DNA of 64,000 nt from Actinomucor elegans (GCA_026027325.1 JAMSLZ010000019.1:62001-126000), one strand, 5' to 3'; positions 35,104 through 50,471 are shown, numbered from the stretch's first letter. The notes: generated by a model not told the origin, from the letters alone. Numbers and translations are program-made.

Positions 35104-37954
35104 ATATACTAGATTAAAATGACAATTCACGCAGAATTAGGATATTTGATCCAAGAAATCCTCTTTAAGCTATTTCCAATGAATGGGAGTATATCTGATG
35201 TTTCCTTTGATATTATTATGTATAACCAAACTGTAAAAGTAGCAATAATAGATTGTCATAGGGATTATCATTGTAGATCTTAAAAGAAAGACTACTTTGC
35301 TCAAACGCTGTTAATTCTTGCATGCCGAAATTTATAGAGTAAAGTTAACGCAATGATATATTATTTAAACAAAACATTTACAACGATAAAACAGTTTCCA
35401 AGATAGCATTAATAGCATCACCATATTCGAAGCCTAAATCGTTAATAGTAGTCTTTCTATATTGCTTGTTACACTTGTTATTACGATTCTTTTAGAAAGA
35501 TTCCATAGCTTCTGCAATACTATTTGATACATTATCCGGCATTTTGATCATTTCTATATAGAAGGCCAGCACATGTTGATACAGCTTAGTACAAACTTCT
35601 TTATCTAAAAAGTCTAATTTGATAGATTCAGCATCTATCAATATAATATTAGACAAGGACCTAAATGGTCGTTTAAATATATAAAAGCCTGGGAATAAGC
35701 TATCGTAAAACTCATAGAAGCTTATGATTATTAACATTCCAAGTAATAGAAGATGCTTATTTTCAGATGTTCTAAAGAGCGACATTTGTAACCATAAAAC
35801 GCTTTTGAGACATTCATATTATGGATTAAAAATCCAAGAAAATCCTTATGTGATGATAATCAACCTTCAATAGAACTACGTTTTTTTTTTCTTTTGCTTT
35901 CAGTATTAATTAAAGAAATAGAGCTGGGCTTCTTCTTGTATCTAAAACTATCATCCACTTAGCATCAACTAGATCAATGAACTTGGTATTATATAAGTTA
36001 TATTCTATCATTTGGCTTACTGCTGTAAACAACATAATTTAGTCATTGTCCATCACCAACCAGATCGGCATTCGACAACACTTGTACTCAGCCCATGCTT
36101 TGATAGTTCTTTACAGGTCAAGATATATATATGGAAATCAACGCTTAGTTTGATTACTCTTCATAAAGTATCTATCGCCAAACAAGTAGTTCTAGAACGG
36201 ATTGCCATAAATTCTCATTAATTCCATGAGCAGAGATTTTGACCGACCTATTGTCCATAGTATTAAGTTAAACCAGAACTCCAGTTTTGTAAAAATAGCC
36301 CACCATTTTCAATAATTTGATAAATTAATCCGTTTTGTCGGTCTGGTTATTCTATACAGCCTTTATTATATTCGACACGACACTCACCACTTTCATTCCT
36401 TCTCGTTCACGCACTTTTGAGAACCTTTGCTTCCGAAACTCTAGGAACGAGTGATACTTTTTTATTAAAAAATTGTCATATTGGTTCAAGCAATTGTTGA
36501 TGGAAGGTAAAGCACTGTTTTCTGTTGTAAATTTTGCATATTTGATAATATCATATCTGTAATATTTCTTTGCCAAGCCTGAAAAAACGAACAACATGCG
36601 TTCTCTTACTTTCATGCCGATCTATTTGTTTTTCGGTAAACATGTAAAAAATAAAATCAGATGGGTGATAGAAAGAACTTCAAGAAGAAAGAAAAGCATC
36701 GTTTAAAAAGAACTTTCATCTAATATACATCGCTGCTGGTATAAAAGGCAAATTTTATTAGATAATTCTTCGGACGTTGTGTTTACAGCATCTACTTGAT
36801 TCCTAAATAAAAATAACAAGCAAATTCTGCGTGTATTTTTTGTTCTGCAAATAAGTTTTGTTCAATACTGAATTTTGAATCGAATGGAATAGTAATTATG
36901 CGAAGCTCCATTAAACCAATGATTAGTATATAAACTGTGTCCAATATTTTACATTTCGGTTTTGTGCTTACAAGTATTGTTTTTTATATGCATAAAAAAC
37001 ATGGAAAAGAAATGCGTACACACACCATTTAAAATATATTTTATTCAAGAATACTTCCTCTAAAACGTAGTATAAGTTACAGAAAATATTCTCAGAAGGA
37101 TTGGTGTTTGCTTTGATGTAACTTTAGAAACTTGCTTGGATAGCTTATATGTATGGCTTTCGTAACCTATATTTCATTTTGAAGATATTTTTTCATAGTG
37201 TATATTTACCATTTTTTGGAGGATAGAAAAAAGTAATAGTTTTAAGCTTAAAATCAAGCAACAACCTATTGAGCGTTCTTGATAGGTTCTGGAGTATCAT
37301 TTAATTAAAAAAAACTGTTACTATAAAAACTACTAAATAATTGACAGCAATCATCTGAAAATATGAGTGTCAAAATAGTACAGCATTTAGTGGCCAGTAT
37401 ATAAAGCCGACATCAAGCAGTAATAGAAGCCAAAAAAGCCCACAAGGTATTAAACTGTACTTATTATTTTCTTTAAATAAATATGGATTCTTCTTAGTCC
37501 ACATGAGAAGTGAACATTCGCTTTATGAATTTAATGTTTGCTAGGAAAATTAAATTCTACATCGTATTTTTGCATCCATAAATCACTGATAGCTATATGT
37601 AGTAGCGCACGCCTAATTGCTAACAAAACTATGATTCTGCAATTGTCCCTGCGTTTCTTATTGCTTTCAGTTGATAAGTACATCAATCAAATACAACATG
37701 GCATCTATGTATTGCAACTTCAGACACTATGTGCATAGCTCAAAGAAACAAAATTCGAGCTTAAATAGAGACGGAATTGATTGTCTTTTATGCAATTACA
37801 AAACTTTTGTATAAGCACAACCAGGGCGTATAAGTCTTTCGATATTATTTGAGCGTTTCCTGTCAATAATCAACGACATAGATCTGGTAATATATGTTTA
37901 ATCTTGCACAGATGATCAATTATTTATGACAATAGGTATCATTATAGACTTTAT
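35104..37954. other. Gene-poor stretch with decayed ORFs
   Basis: 2.85 kb between the TRM13 and UCH genes, whose 3' ends face each other. The minus strand holds eroded reading frames (35378-36615, listed separately). The rest is AT-rich; the open frames at 36012-36221 and 37538-37738 show no domain. Confidence 0.55.
35378..36615 (-). pseudogene. Eroded reading frames, unidentified
   Basis: A minus-strand frame starts at 35785, is stopped by TAA at 35494-35492 and, in the same frame, runs on for 37 more codons (NDLGFEYGDAINAILETV) to TAA at 35380-35378. One C-to-T change at a CAA codon would account for the break. Further upstream, 36615-36352 is open for 87 codons with a basic stretch (FLEFRKQRFSKVRERE). 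Between them, around 36110-36050, lies HGLSTSVVECRSGW, which matches HGLSTSIAKYRF at 9791-9833 on the plus strand. This suggests remnants of one or two members of a repeated, perhaps mobile, gene family. The family is not identified. Confidence 0.35.
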
Positions 37955-39507
37955 TTATATAGAGCCAGCAGGTTTTCGTCGTTTAGCTGGTCTCTTGGGG
38001 GTTGCTGCTGGTTCCTTTACAGTTTTGGTTTTTTTCTTGGTTTTGGATGGTGGTGGTTGATCATCGAGTAGCTTATGTTTATATGACTTGGTGAAGATGG
38101 CATTGATGACTGGGAAATAATCAAACTTTTGTCGCACTACATCCACCTGAGAAGCCTGTTTTAATTCATTTATCGACCGTATCTTGTCTTCTAGTTCGTT
38201 TACATAATTTTGTAATATATCCATCTGTGACTTGGCTTCTTCAAACTTTGATGTCCTGATATTGCTCCATATATCAATCATTGTGTTATAGTGTGGTGTA
38301 TTTTTATCAGGGATGCTATGGACACATTTGTTTTTCAATCTTAGGATTGAACAGTCTGCGTAAGGTGTGTTTCTCTTGATTATTCTTTTAGCATCAGCAA
38401 GACAGGTTTTATATGTGTTATGGATTAAGGATATATTGGATGAAGTGTCCTGAGTGACAGCCATCAAGCTGAAGGTGAGTTCATTCTCGGCACTAAACAA
38501 GAACGCGTTAGTTACAGATTAGTAATGCTTGAATGATACTTGCGATGAGTTCATGCGTTTTTCAAGTATAGGTTTGACAGCATCTAGCCAATTGTTCTCG
38601 TTACATTCAGTAATCTTGACTGGTTGATATTTGAGACCATCCAATTCCCATAGGTAGCCATTCTTATGGATATAGGTGATATAATGAAAGTCATCTACAT
38701 TGATGTATTCCATGTTATCGTTATCACCATCGCTCAAGTGCTCTTCAACAATGTAATCATTTGAATTTCTAAATAAATAGGTCAAAGATAAAGTATATTG
38801 GGCAGCGGTACACGTTCTTACGTGGCATAGGCGTCATGTATCTTTCTGATTTCGGTTGAACTTCCTAAACAAAGTCCTCGGTTCTATTGAAAGGATGAAT
38901 AAAAACAAGCCATAATTAAGCCTCTTAGATACTTACCACTGGCGAAAATCCTTCTGTAAACTGTAAAAAGTTATTCAGAATATCACCTCTTTCAATATCG
39001 GCGTTAAATAGAACAGCAAGCAACGCTAGAGTCCCACATACGTTAGTTACAACCTGAAAATAAAGTAAAGTTAGTTCAAGTACGTTGATTTCGCGATTTA
39101 CAACTAGATCGTACTTGGGATGTAAAGATTACTTTATCGGCATCGGGATCGGGCTTGTCAAAGTTTGGAGGCAACTCTTCTTCAATGTAGCGTGAAATAA
39201 AGATTAAACCATGCACGAGTCTATAGTACGAGTCAATTGAAGAGTCAAAGAAAAAACAAGTCTGTTTTTTTTTACCCGTCTTTTGTGAGATCTTCAAAGT
39301 CAAGAGTAAGTACTTCCTGTACTTTGGTATCTTTGACGTTGTATTCCTTAATCATGTCATCAAAGACAGCTAAATTGGAAATAATGAGTTGGCGATGTTT
39401 TTTTTTTTTTTTTATACATGCTACAAATAAAAAGTACCTGGATCTGAGGGTATTAAGGCCCATTTCTCATTATATTTTTCGTCCCACAAGGTGTTAGGAA
39501 TGGTCAT
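37955..39507 (-). CDS. Ubiquitin C-terminal hydrolase, UCHL5/BAP1 type (402 aa)
   Basis: Seven exons: 39507-39438, 39369-39276, 39220-39115, 39053-38937, 38883-38822, 38768-38540 and 38485-37955, in phase. The UCH (C12 peptidase) fold is complete, with oxyanion Gln90, nucleophile Cys96 in TNVCGTLALL, His178 in DDFHYITY and Asp193 in YLWELDGL. LVHGLIFISRY and GLCLGSSTEIRKIHDAYA match UCHL5. A C-terminal extension carries a coiled coil (~290-340) and the region equivalent to the ULD (VRQKFDYFPVINAIF). It ends in a Lys/Arg/Pro tail (KTKKKTKTVKEP...KRPAKRRKPAG) resembling the basic DNA-binding tail of BAP1/Calypso. The enzyme removes ubiquitin at the proteasome (UCHL5, also with INO80) or from histone H2A (BAP1). 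The last-intron acceptor was chosen at 38486/38487 to keep phase. Confidence 0.92.
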
Positions 39508-41320
39508 TGTGCTTATTGTTCTGATCGAGCTTTCAATTTAATACAGGAAAAAATGAATGTCGCTTCAAGAATGAGGGGAAAATGAGCAGTAGGAAAAAGA
39601 GAGGTGAAAATTGTTTAGCGTGATTGCCAAACTACTGTGTCACCTGAATGAGACTTGTCTTGTAATCAAAATGCATTACAGATGACATAAGAAATCTATC
39701 TGATAGATAGAAAACTGGAGTTTATTAGCTTGATAAGCATTATAACAATAGTTTTGTGATTGACAAACTCACGTTCAAGTTAGAGGCAATAGTGCTGTGT
39801 ACATGCTGATGAATCAATGCAAAATCATTATTATTACGCGGTACAGAGAAACTGTATCAAGGATCTACCATGATATTTTTAATCTGTATTTACTAGAACA
39901 CATAGTAACTGGTTGAATGAAACGCGAATACACTGATTAGCGGATATTTCACGTTTGTATCCGGTTTTGTATATGCCTTGTATAGTACAGAAGCAAAAAC
40001 CAAGCTACTAATATCTCACTCTATGTATGCAGTTTTTACGAACCAATGCTCTGTAAATGAGCGTGTCTTGGACTCGGCACAGTATTAAGCCATTTTCAAA
40101 TAGAATCAATTAGCCTAGACTGACTTGCAGGCATATATCCTATATATTACTCGCAACTGTTTCCAAAAGTAATTCTAATACACAAAACCCTGTATCAATA
40201 AAGAGATACCTTTTCTTGGTTATTAAATTAGCCTTGAAACGAGGAGAAAAAAGGTTCTCAAAGTAGCTATATCGACGCCACATTCTTTTACCAATTTCAG
40301 TATAACTGGATAAGCAATGTCTTCTCTCCAAAGACCAAAAATTCTAGATAGTTCAAAAGGAACATTCTAAGGATAGGGTTCGATACCTGTTCATATTCGA
40401 ATAAAAGGGAAACCAGTTTCGTTATAATACCTAGTAAAATGCAATCTTATTTGTTGTGTGCAAAAAAAAAAAAAAAAAAAAGCATGGTTACAGCTGATTA
40501 GCTAACGGGTAGTCGATGTGCCAAATAAGTACTTTGTGTGTTTCTAATGATAAAGAAATCATGAATAATGGATAAGTGAAAAAACGATCTAAGTACATAT
40601 ATTGTTAGAATTCAGAAGGGTACAATGAGTGTATCACAAAGTTTTATCTGATTTTGTATATAGCTTATAGTCCACTACTACTCGGTTTTGTGTAAGTTTC
40701 ACTTCATTTCTAACTAGGGGCTATGCTAACTTTATATTAAGAAAAAGCATCAATTTATATTCTGGAACCACACTAAATAAAGCTGCATTATTTTATTATT
40801 CCTCTCAAAAGGTTGGTGCCTGCAGAAAGTGGTATAAGTTTGAAATACACACACACCCTATCATATTCTCCCGAACTTTATTGGCTGTTTGAGTGTTGCA
40901 GATTATGATCCCAGATTATATATAAAAGCTCAGAAAATTGATTTTATTTTTCACGGCAAGCAGCTCTCTATTAGTAAATGTGAGTATTAATTAAGTGTAT
41001 GTTGGATGGAATGATGTGATTAAGGGCATAAAAGTTATTTTATATTTCCATTAATTCATTGGATTTAGTAAAAGACTGTTGTTTGATTTTTGCAACGATA
41101 TCGCTGTAACTCGGATATTCTGTAAATAATAAAATCTAACAAAATTATATCTATCTATCTCCCAACAAATAAAGTATATGTTATTAATAAACTATCCGTT
41201 AAAAATAGCTTCTCTATGCTCAATAAAAGATCTAAAGCGTGGGAAAATAAGATCCTAGAGTATCGTCCGGGATTTTGTTTGAAATCGGACTATTTTTATT
41301 TTGTTTTCATTTTCTTTACA

Positions 41321-41697
41321 TCTCTTAATAGATTCTGGTTTAAATGTCGCATCTAATAGTAATGCATTTACAATCAAGCACTGCATCAATTTAATCCATT
41401 GTTTAATAGAAAGTGAGATGATTATATTTTATTTTACGGATGCGATCTAGATTATATATTCTTATTTAGATCTATAATAGATCAATAGATCTCTCGACCA
41501 ATTCAAACCAATTGGTACATCTAACAAGTAATCTACCCTCTAAAGCAAGTTTACATCTCTGTTAACAGCTTTTAAAACGAAAAACTAAAAATTACTTCTT
41601 ATTCATAATTAATTGTAAATGATATATACTTTAGCTAATTTAGCCTAGATCTATCGATGTGTAAATCTCTAGACTAATCCCAGTCAAATCTCAAACC
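41321..41697 (-). repeat. Three interspersed repeat copies, minus orientation
   Basis: Copies at 41321-41354 (TTTAAATGTCGCATCTAATA), 41469-41522 (GATCAATAGATCTCTCGACC then AATTCAAACCAATTGGTACATCTAA) and 41647-41697 (GATCTATCGATGTGTAAATC then TCTAGACTAATCCCAGTCAAATC). Spacings are about 150-190 bp. The CTGCAT block at 41381 is the inverted ATGCAG block at the expected distance from the first core. Confidence 0.72.
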
Positions 41698-42109
41698 TAT
41701 TCAGTACAACACGCTTAGAACAAACTATTTGCGTTTATTGAGACTTATGTTCGGTTAAAGCCTCTCAAAAAGTGTTTGATGATAACGTGTTTTGTAATTC
41801 AAGTAACGCCATCTTATAATTTACTACTACATACATAATTTATTAATAATATAATATAGTTATCGCACTTCACTAGTAGATATATCTAGTGGTTTATCCC
41901 TAGGAATAATTACTCATTTAAGATGCAATGTTTAACATGATTTGACCGAGAGGCTTATACACAGAAGGATAATATTGTTCGTTAATGCTACCTACCATGA
42001 TATAATCGTATCTATATGAAGGATATTACACCTATCTCGTAGTTGTATTTTAATTGCAGATGAATCATTGTGCATTCCAGTATGCTTACCATGTATGTAG
42101 GTGATTCAT

Positions 42110-42113
<4 letters not shown>

Positions 42114-42155
<42 letters not shown>
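42114..42155 (+). repeat. 42-nt A homopolymer
   Basis: An uninterrupted run of 42 A residues, the longest homopolymer in the window. It lies about 160 bp beyond the stop of the SFP1-like gene (T run on the coding strand). The true length may differ because such runs are hard to sequence. Confidence 0.8.
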
Positions 42156-42158
<3 letters not shown>

Positions 42159-42193
42159 TTCAAGCCTTTGTTATATTATATGTATTAATAGCT

Positions 42194-42232
42194 GCAAAAA
42201 AAAACATCAATCATGCAGATGTTTTTTTTTGC
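42194..42232. terminator. 15-bp perfect hairpin downstream of the SFP1-like gene
   Basis: Arms 42194-42208 (GCAAAAAAAAACATC) and 42218-42232 are perfect complements around a 9-nt loop, 82 bp past the stop codon of the minus-strand gene. In the transcript it would form a U/A-rich stem in the 3' UTR. Whether it affects 3'-end formation or stability is inference. Confidence 0.45.
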
Positions 42233-42314
42233 GTCAAAGAAAGGCTTTATTCAACTTTTTTTTTCTCTCGTTTTATAGGTGCATACATGGCGTTTGTGAT
42301 ATAGGATACAGGTT

Positions 42315-43450
42315 TTACATTGATTGAGATGAGGATACGGAAGATAGACTTCTTTTACGTCCGCGGGGCAATTCTTCTATAAAGTTTTGTTCTATTTTGA
42401 TCGGCATTTCATTCTTGAACAGCATATCCGAAGTCAGATTAGCTACTTTGGTCATGTGTGTGTGCTCCATATGGTATTTGAGGCCGTTCAAATTTTTATA
42501 TCTTTTTCTGCAATTGCCAAGGGGGCAAATGTAACGTTTACTGGCGTCTATGATCTCATATCCATCCGAAACTTGGCAATGGCCATGTAATCGATGATAT
42601 TTTAGTCCATTGGCATTCTTGTACGCTTTATCACAATCTGGCACATGGCATTTGTATGGCTTATCTGGTATATCTATATCGAATGGGGAGCTAAGTCAGC
42701 CTCTTGATGTGATAGGTTAGTTAAGGCTTACCGTCACTGGCTGCATTGCTACTGCTGCTGCTAAAAGAACACGATAACTCGGTGTTTGAACGACGATCTT
42801 GGTAGAAACAGTCATTGTCGATATAGTGTTCACGAAAACTCGAGTCTTGATTTGGACTCAAGCTAGGTGTATGCGATCCATCAACAATAGAATCCAATGT
42901 TTGAACTTTTTGTTTGTAAGCATACTTTTGAGCATTTTCGAGCATGTTTAGATCTTCGTTTGTGAGATGCTGTTTCGATGGAGGTTTTATCGCTTTTCGA
43001 GAATTAAAAAGGTGGGTCAAGCTGAATGAAAATAAAGACTCATCTTCTGTGATTTGTCTCTGCCTACTGCTGCTACTGTTCAATAGTATCTGAACTCTAT
43101 CTTCATCGTCGCTATTATTCCCACTCGTATTACTGTGACGGAAAAGGTGATATTCTTCATAATGTTCTAAAAGTTGATGCAAATTCTCCAGCCGTAGTCC
43201 ACAACAAGCAAAATCTTTGCAGAATTCATTCTCCAATACCTGCTTTTGAGTAAAACTATCCAACCTTGAATGAGGGTTTGGAGACCCAATTCTAGATAGA
43301 GTTAGGTAAGATTAGATCTCTTGATCCAAACAAAACAAAATAAAAATAAAAAACAAAAAAAAGTCAAGAATAGATACTATACAATTCAGTATTTTGGATA
43401 CCAGCTATATTGCTCAAGAAGGATGAAGAAACGCAATCTCCTGCAACCAT
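42315..43450 (-). CDS. SFP1/JAZF1-like C2H2 zinc-finger regulator (325 aa)
   Basis: Three exons, 43450-43383, 43291-42732 and 42664-42315, in phase. Near the N-terminus is ENEFCKDFACCGLRLENLHQ with LLEHYEEYH, a finger with the consensus of the Sfp1/JAZF1 family. The C-terminus has a tandem pair, CHVPDCDKAYKNANGLKYHR and CPLGNCRKRYKNLNGLKYHM. The middle is Ser/Asn/Asp-rich and ends in a run of Ser. Sfp1 in yeast drives ribosomal-protein and growth genes, and JAZF1 is a NuA4-associated cofactor in animals; either role fits, neither is shown. The start Met 43450 is chosen because the exon 1 peptide from there (MVAGDCVSSSFLSN) joins smoothly to IGSPNPHSR. Further in-frame upstream codons exist but read as low-quality sequence. 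Divergent from HSP60. Confidence 0.88.
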
Positions 43451-45851
<2,401 letters not shown>

Positions 45852-48066
45852 AATAGCCTTGTATAAAAGAATAACGTAGAACCTGTAAAAATAAAAAGAC
45901 ATATAATACACATTATAAAGAACTAAAAACTATATTAAAGTTTAGCTTTGTATTTGTTAAGTAGCTGACTATGGCTTGCCATTAGACAAAAAAAAAATCG
46001 GTTATTGGGCTAATAAAACTTGCGCTTTAGCAAATGTATACAAAATATTAAATGCTACCGACTTTTTTTGTTTTGGGCCTATATTTTACATGATGTAGTT
46101 GAGTAGGGATCACTCATCCGATGCGATTTTTGACTGAAACTGATAAGAGTTGAATTATTGAGTTATGCCCATTTTCAAATTGCATTTTTCAAGACAATTT
46201 TTGCAACTCGCTGACTAAAATTGTATACTAAAAAAAAACTGAAGTCGTGATCTTGCAGTAAATGCATATTGCTCTTTGGGTTACTAAGAAGCATTCATGA
46301 GGATCCAATTTTCTTTTGAATGATATATATTTTATAAAAAAAAAAAAGAATATCGGCGGATAGAATTCATTTTGTGCTTTATATGCTCAAATTTCTAAAG
46401 TATATTCTGGCGCACTCTTGAGCAATTGCCGTGCTTTTTTAAATTGAAGATTTCTGGACCGCTATTTTTTGCAGCCAATGAAATTGAATATTCGACACAT
46501 GATTCAATATATATCAGATAATAACAACAAAAAAAGCGGCTCTACATGGATGAGCATCACATTATATAACTTATATAGCAATGAGGGGGTGTATAGTGAG
46601 ATACTAAACAAATATTCATTGGGCGACGGTAATTAAACATGATTTCCTATTATGATTTACAAAATCTTGATTAAACCTACAAATAAACTGGGATTCTTCT
46701 TTAGTTCTCGGACATACTATAGTGCATTCCCATCTATTTGTAATAAATCAATTTTTTTTTATAATTATACACCATCAAACGCAGGAGCTCGAGGCTGATT
46801 CAACCTGAAACGCATGCTGAGATCAAAGCGGAGAATTGATATCTATCACCATCGTTACAATCGCTTGGATCGCAACTGGGCCCCACAACGAACCGAGCTA
46901 AACCAATAATTCTAAGACAAAATATAGGACAGGACTTGCTCTTTCGAATGATGTATATTTTTAAAGCGGTCCACAAAATTATAAATGAGATGAAAGGCCA
47001 ATGTCTACACATGGACCTGAATAGAAAGTGGGCGCATTCTTGGTGCTTTGAGAAGGAGGTTTGTATGACATAGATTATCTTGGCTTGGTATCGAGATATG
47101 CAAATCGAATCTAAAAATTCATGCCGAGACAACATCCTTGATGCAAGATTCTTTAGCAGAGAACACGGTTCTTTTTCCAGGCATTAAGCGTATAAGTAGA
47201 GAGTGGTATGCTGATATATAAATAAATCTAATGGCAAAAAAAAAAAAAAAAGAAAAAAAAAGTATGAGTCAGATAATAGATGCTTATTAGATGATTCAAG
47301 TGCAGCTTGCAAAAAGAAAAATACATATTTAAATAAAACACTATAAATTATTTGACTTTATTTCATCCTTTCAATAAGCGATTAGGTTTCCTGAGTGCTA
47401 TATGTTTTTTTTTTCTGCATTATACTTGTTGCAAACTATGTTATACCATAAATGGTCTGTGCGACACTTTGTTGAATTTGTTTGATTACTGAGGACTTTA
47501 GTTGCACGAAAATGACATAAGAAAAATGACAGTTTTTATATAAGCCTGAGCATAAATGCGGGGAAACTTTAAAAAAGAAGATACCAAGTATTATAAGAGT
47601 CTTTGTTATAGTATGCTTAAGGATTACTATTTGATATTGTTTCTTTTATGTATTTATTTAGAACTCAGTGGAGGTGTTTAGCCCAACTTTCCCGCGACCC
47701 AACCCCTGCGCCCAGACATCAAAAAAAGACACTAGTAAGAGCATTTCATTTTGTGTGTGTTAAGTGTATGAAAGGTTTGTTTAATTTTTTTTTTTGCATA
47801 TAAAAGTATAGAAAGCTATAGAAAAGTGCTGATTTTTTGTGCGGAAAATACTTTACACCGCCTTTTATATATATATATATATACTAATGTGTGTACTACC
47901 AAAACCATTATAATTTCTTTTTTTCTTTCCTTCTTTTTTCTTTCTTTCTTTCTTATTACCCTTTTATTTGTAACTTATAAAACTGACACTACATTCATTC
48001 CTATATATACACAAGGTTGGAATCATATGCATAGACTGGCAATATATTTACATAAATTTAATAGCA
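45852..48066. other. Gene-poor stretch
   Basis: 2.2 kb between HSP60 and the WOPR gene. It holds one plus-strand repeat copy (46117-46149), a broken A-rich run (about 47236-47262) and a (TA)n/CT-rich stretch just before the WOPR gene. A minus-strand frame at 46800-47135 ends in a more protein-like segment (VVGPSCDPSDCNDGDRYQF), but no gene could be built around it. Confidence 0.5.
46117..46149 (+). repeat. Interspersed repeat copy
   Basis: TCCGATGCGATTTTTGACTG followed by AAACTGATAAGAG; matches the family core with a few changes. Confidence 0.6.
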
Positions 48067-49841
48067 ATGGCAGAAACATTTCATGGTTATATCGAAACAA
48101 CGCAAGACGTCTTACTTATATTTGAAGGCTGTAGAAGAGGTTTGATTCCTCGAGTCTGTAGAAGATTACAAGAAAAAGAGAGGCGTATGATTCGATCAGG
48201 CTCTGTTTTTGTGTTCGACGAAAGAGAATCAGGTAACTCTGACAGGGGTTTATCAAGTAGTGTTCGATTCTTACAAGTTTCATAGGCATCAAAAGATGGA
48301 CTGACGGTCTTGTTTGGAGCCCTTCCCGTATCCTTGGAAACTTTTTAATCTATCGTGAGCTTGATAAGCGAGCTCCAGGGGATAAAAAGCTATCTATTTC
48401 AAGTGCTTCATCCAGCGATTCGAGACAGCGTAGTTACAGTGCAGATCAAAGCGTCATGGCATCTGGTATGTCGACTGATCGTAACCGTGAACGCCGACTG
48501 GTCGGTAGTCTTTCTGATTCTTATCGTTTCCGTAAAGACGGCTTAATCAAAAAGACAATGTCCATTATCGTGAATGGAGTTGCTCAGCATTTGATTTCAT
48601 ACTATCTTCCAAACGATATCATTTCAAACAAACTACGCACACCTTCTTCGGTTCCAGAACTAGCAAGTCTCGAAATCTCACCCGATTTACTAGTCAAACA
48701 GAACTTTCGAATCCCTCCTATGGTTGAACCTCCATTCGATCACGCTGAAGTGAATATGGGCAATTCTTTGTCTCCAGTGGACACTATGTCCGGCCCATAT
48801 GCGAGTAAGTAGCATTTTTTTTTTTTGAATACATGCCTCATATCTAAACTATTAGATGGAGTAGATGATAGACGTATTCATCCATTTAGAAGCATGTCGA
48901 TGGGTTCACTTCGTACTTCAAATAACTATCATCTATCTGCTGCAGGCCGTCCAGATATGAGCAACTCACAACAAATGATGTATGCAACTTCAAATTTAGC
49001 CCAACGTATGGATATGGATGATAATAATCCCAACAAACTCTCAAATAGTGGCATGTCAGCTTATTATCCGCCCATGTATAATAATAATAACAACAATACG
49101 AATGGCTTTGCCCCTTTACCCTCACCTTCTAGCATTACTTCTTCGCCCATGCTTTCTCCTGTACGTCAATCATTCTCGCATCAACAACCGCGCCACTATT
49201 CCATGTCTTCTAGTTCAACAAGTTCTCTGCCAAGGTATGTTGCAGCAAACCGCAATAGTTTTGATATGATGGCAAGCAATAGCAATCCATTGGATACCAA
49301 TCGATCTGTCCATCCACATATGATGCCTGATGTCAATATGTATGGCAATGAACGTCTAGTAAAGACGGAAGAAACTACACAAGGCTTTTCTTCCAGTCCT
49401 AATATAGGTCAGTTGCTTAATCCTGTCCATCCTCTGAATAGCAATGCTGTTAAACAGGAGCCTGACAGTCAAGGCCAACTGTTTCAATTCTCTAACACAA
49501 CTTGCAATTATTCAGATTATCATCCTACACCTACTACAACAACCTCTTCAAATAGATTATCTTCATTTGATAAATTACCCTCATTGAATGATAACAATAA
49601 TAGTAATAATAATGAGTTGATGCAACAGCAACCGACTAGTTTCAACACATATGGTGGTAATTACTATATTCAAAGGCAACAGCAACAGCAGCAACCATTG
49701 ACCAATACCCACTCCATCTCCGTTACCAATAATATCGTCCCAATGTTTCGAAATGGCATGGTACTCCCACAGTCCTCTTCCATGTACGACGATGCTCAAA
49801 ATGGTCCGGAACTCGGAATGGAGCCATTGATGCTGAAGTAA
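48067..49841 (+). CDS. WOPR-domain transcription regulator, Wor1/Gti1/Ryp1 family (556 aa)
   Basis: Exons 48067-48232, 48286-48804 and 48856-49841, in phase. The bipartite WOPR domain is complete. Part a (residues 1 to ~90) has TFHGYIETTQDVLLIFEGCR, RSGSVFVFDERESGIKRWTD and WSPSRILGNFLIYREL. Part b (~150-190) has RFRKDGLIKKTMSIIVNGVA and QHLISYYLPND, separated by a Ser-rich linker. The family binds DNA and governs morphological switching, sporulation and pathogenicity in fungi (Wor1 of Candida, Ryp1 of Histoplasma, Gti1/Pac2 of fission yeast). The C-terminal ~350 residues are disordered-looking, with Asn, Ser and Gln runs (NNNNNTN, RQQQQQQQP). The upstream region is CT- and TA-rich. Which process it controls here is unknown. 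Confidence 0.95.
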
Positions 49842-50283
49842 CTTCTTTACGCACTGTTTCATAATGTACAAGCTATTACTATAATGCACCTCACTTATTT
49901 ATTAACCTCTTTTTTTTTGGCTTCAATAATAAAAATCCTTTGCTTTTTCTTTTTCTTTTTTTTTTTTCAATATGTTTATAGAAAGAGAGACCCAAGACGA
50001 ACGGGGGGCATATTCCGAAAAGGATGGAGCTAATAGCCATTCACTATTAATAGTCTTTATGAAACGTACTTTCCTTTACGCCCAAAATGCTTAACGGAAT
50101 GGACGGTTGGTCGTCTAGTTATTTTTTTTTCTGTCAAACTTTAAACAAAATCATCATTTAAAGTGGTTCTGATATAGACTATAGAATGAAGAATAGTTAC
50201 AGATGGGTTGAACTTGTTCAAAAAGGAATTTTTGTTTGTTTTAATGGAATTCGGGAATCTATTATAGAAGCCTGATATTAGAA

Positions 50284-50312
50284 GAATGTTGGACCGAGAC
50301 TGCTAAAAGATA
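50284..50312 (+). repeat. Interspersed repeat copy (partial)
   Basis: GAATGTTGGACCGAGACTGC followed by TAAAAGATATT; matches the middle and second half of the family core. Confidence 0.45.
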
Positions 50313-50433
50313 TTAAACATTAGGTTAATTTGTCCAGCCATACTACATACAAAGTTTACTTTACAAATACGACCTATACCACCACACCTTACACGATAGG
50401 GCAGATGGTTTCGTGCTACTGTGTTCTAACTGG

Positions 50434-50436
<3 letters not shown>

Positions 50437-50468
<32 letters not shown>
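50437..50468 (+). repeat. 32-nt T homopolymer
   Basis: Uninterrupted run of 32 T in gene-free DNA. Confidence 0.8.

Positions 50469-50471
<3 letters not shown>

Larger units (their letters stand above)
39508..42314. other. Gene-poor stretch with repeat cluster
   Basis: 2.8 kb upstream of the UCH gene and downstream of the SFP1-like gene. It contains a 20-nt A run (40462-40481), a minus-strand cluster of the interspersed repeat (41321-41697), a 42-nt A run (42114-42155) and a perfect hairpin (42194-42232). No supported gene. Confidence 0.55.

Noticed and set aside
46800..47135. Minus-strand open frame with a protein-like end (DPSDCNDGDRYQF)
   Set aside because: No start, splice partner or family found; kept only as a note in the intergenic entry.
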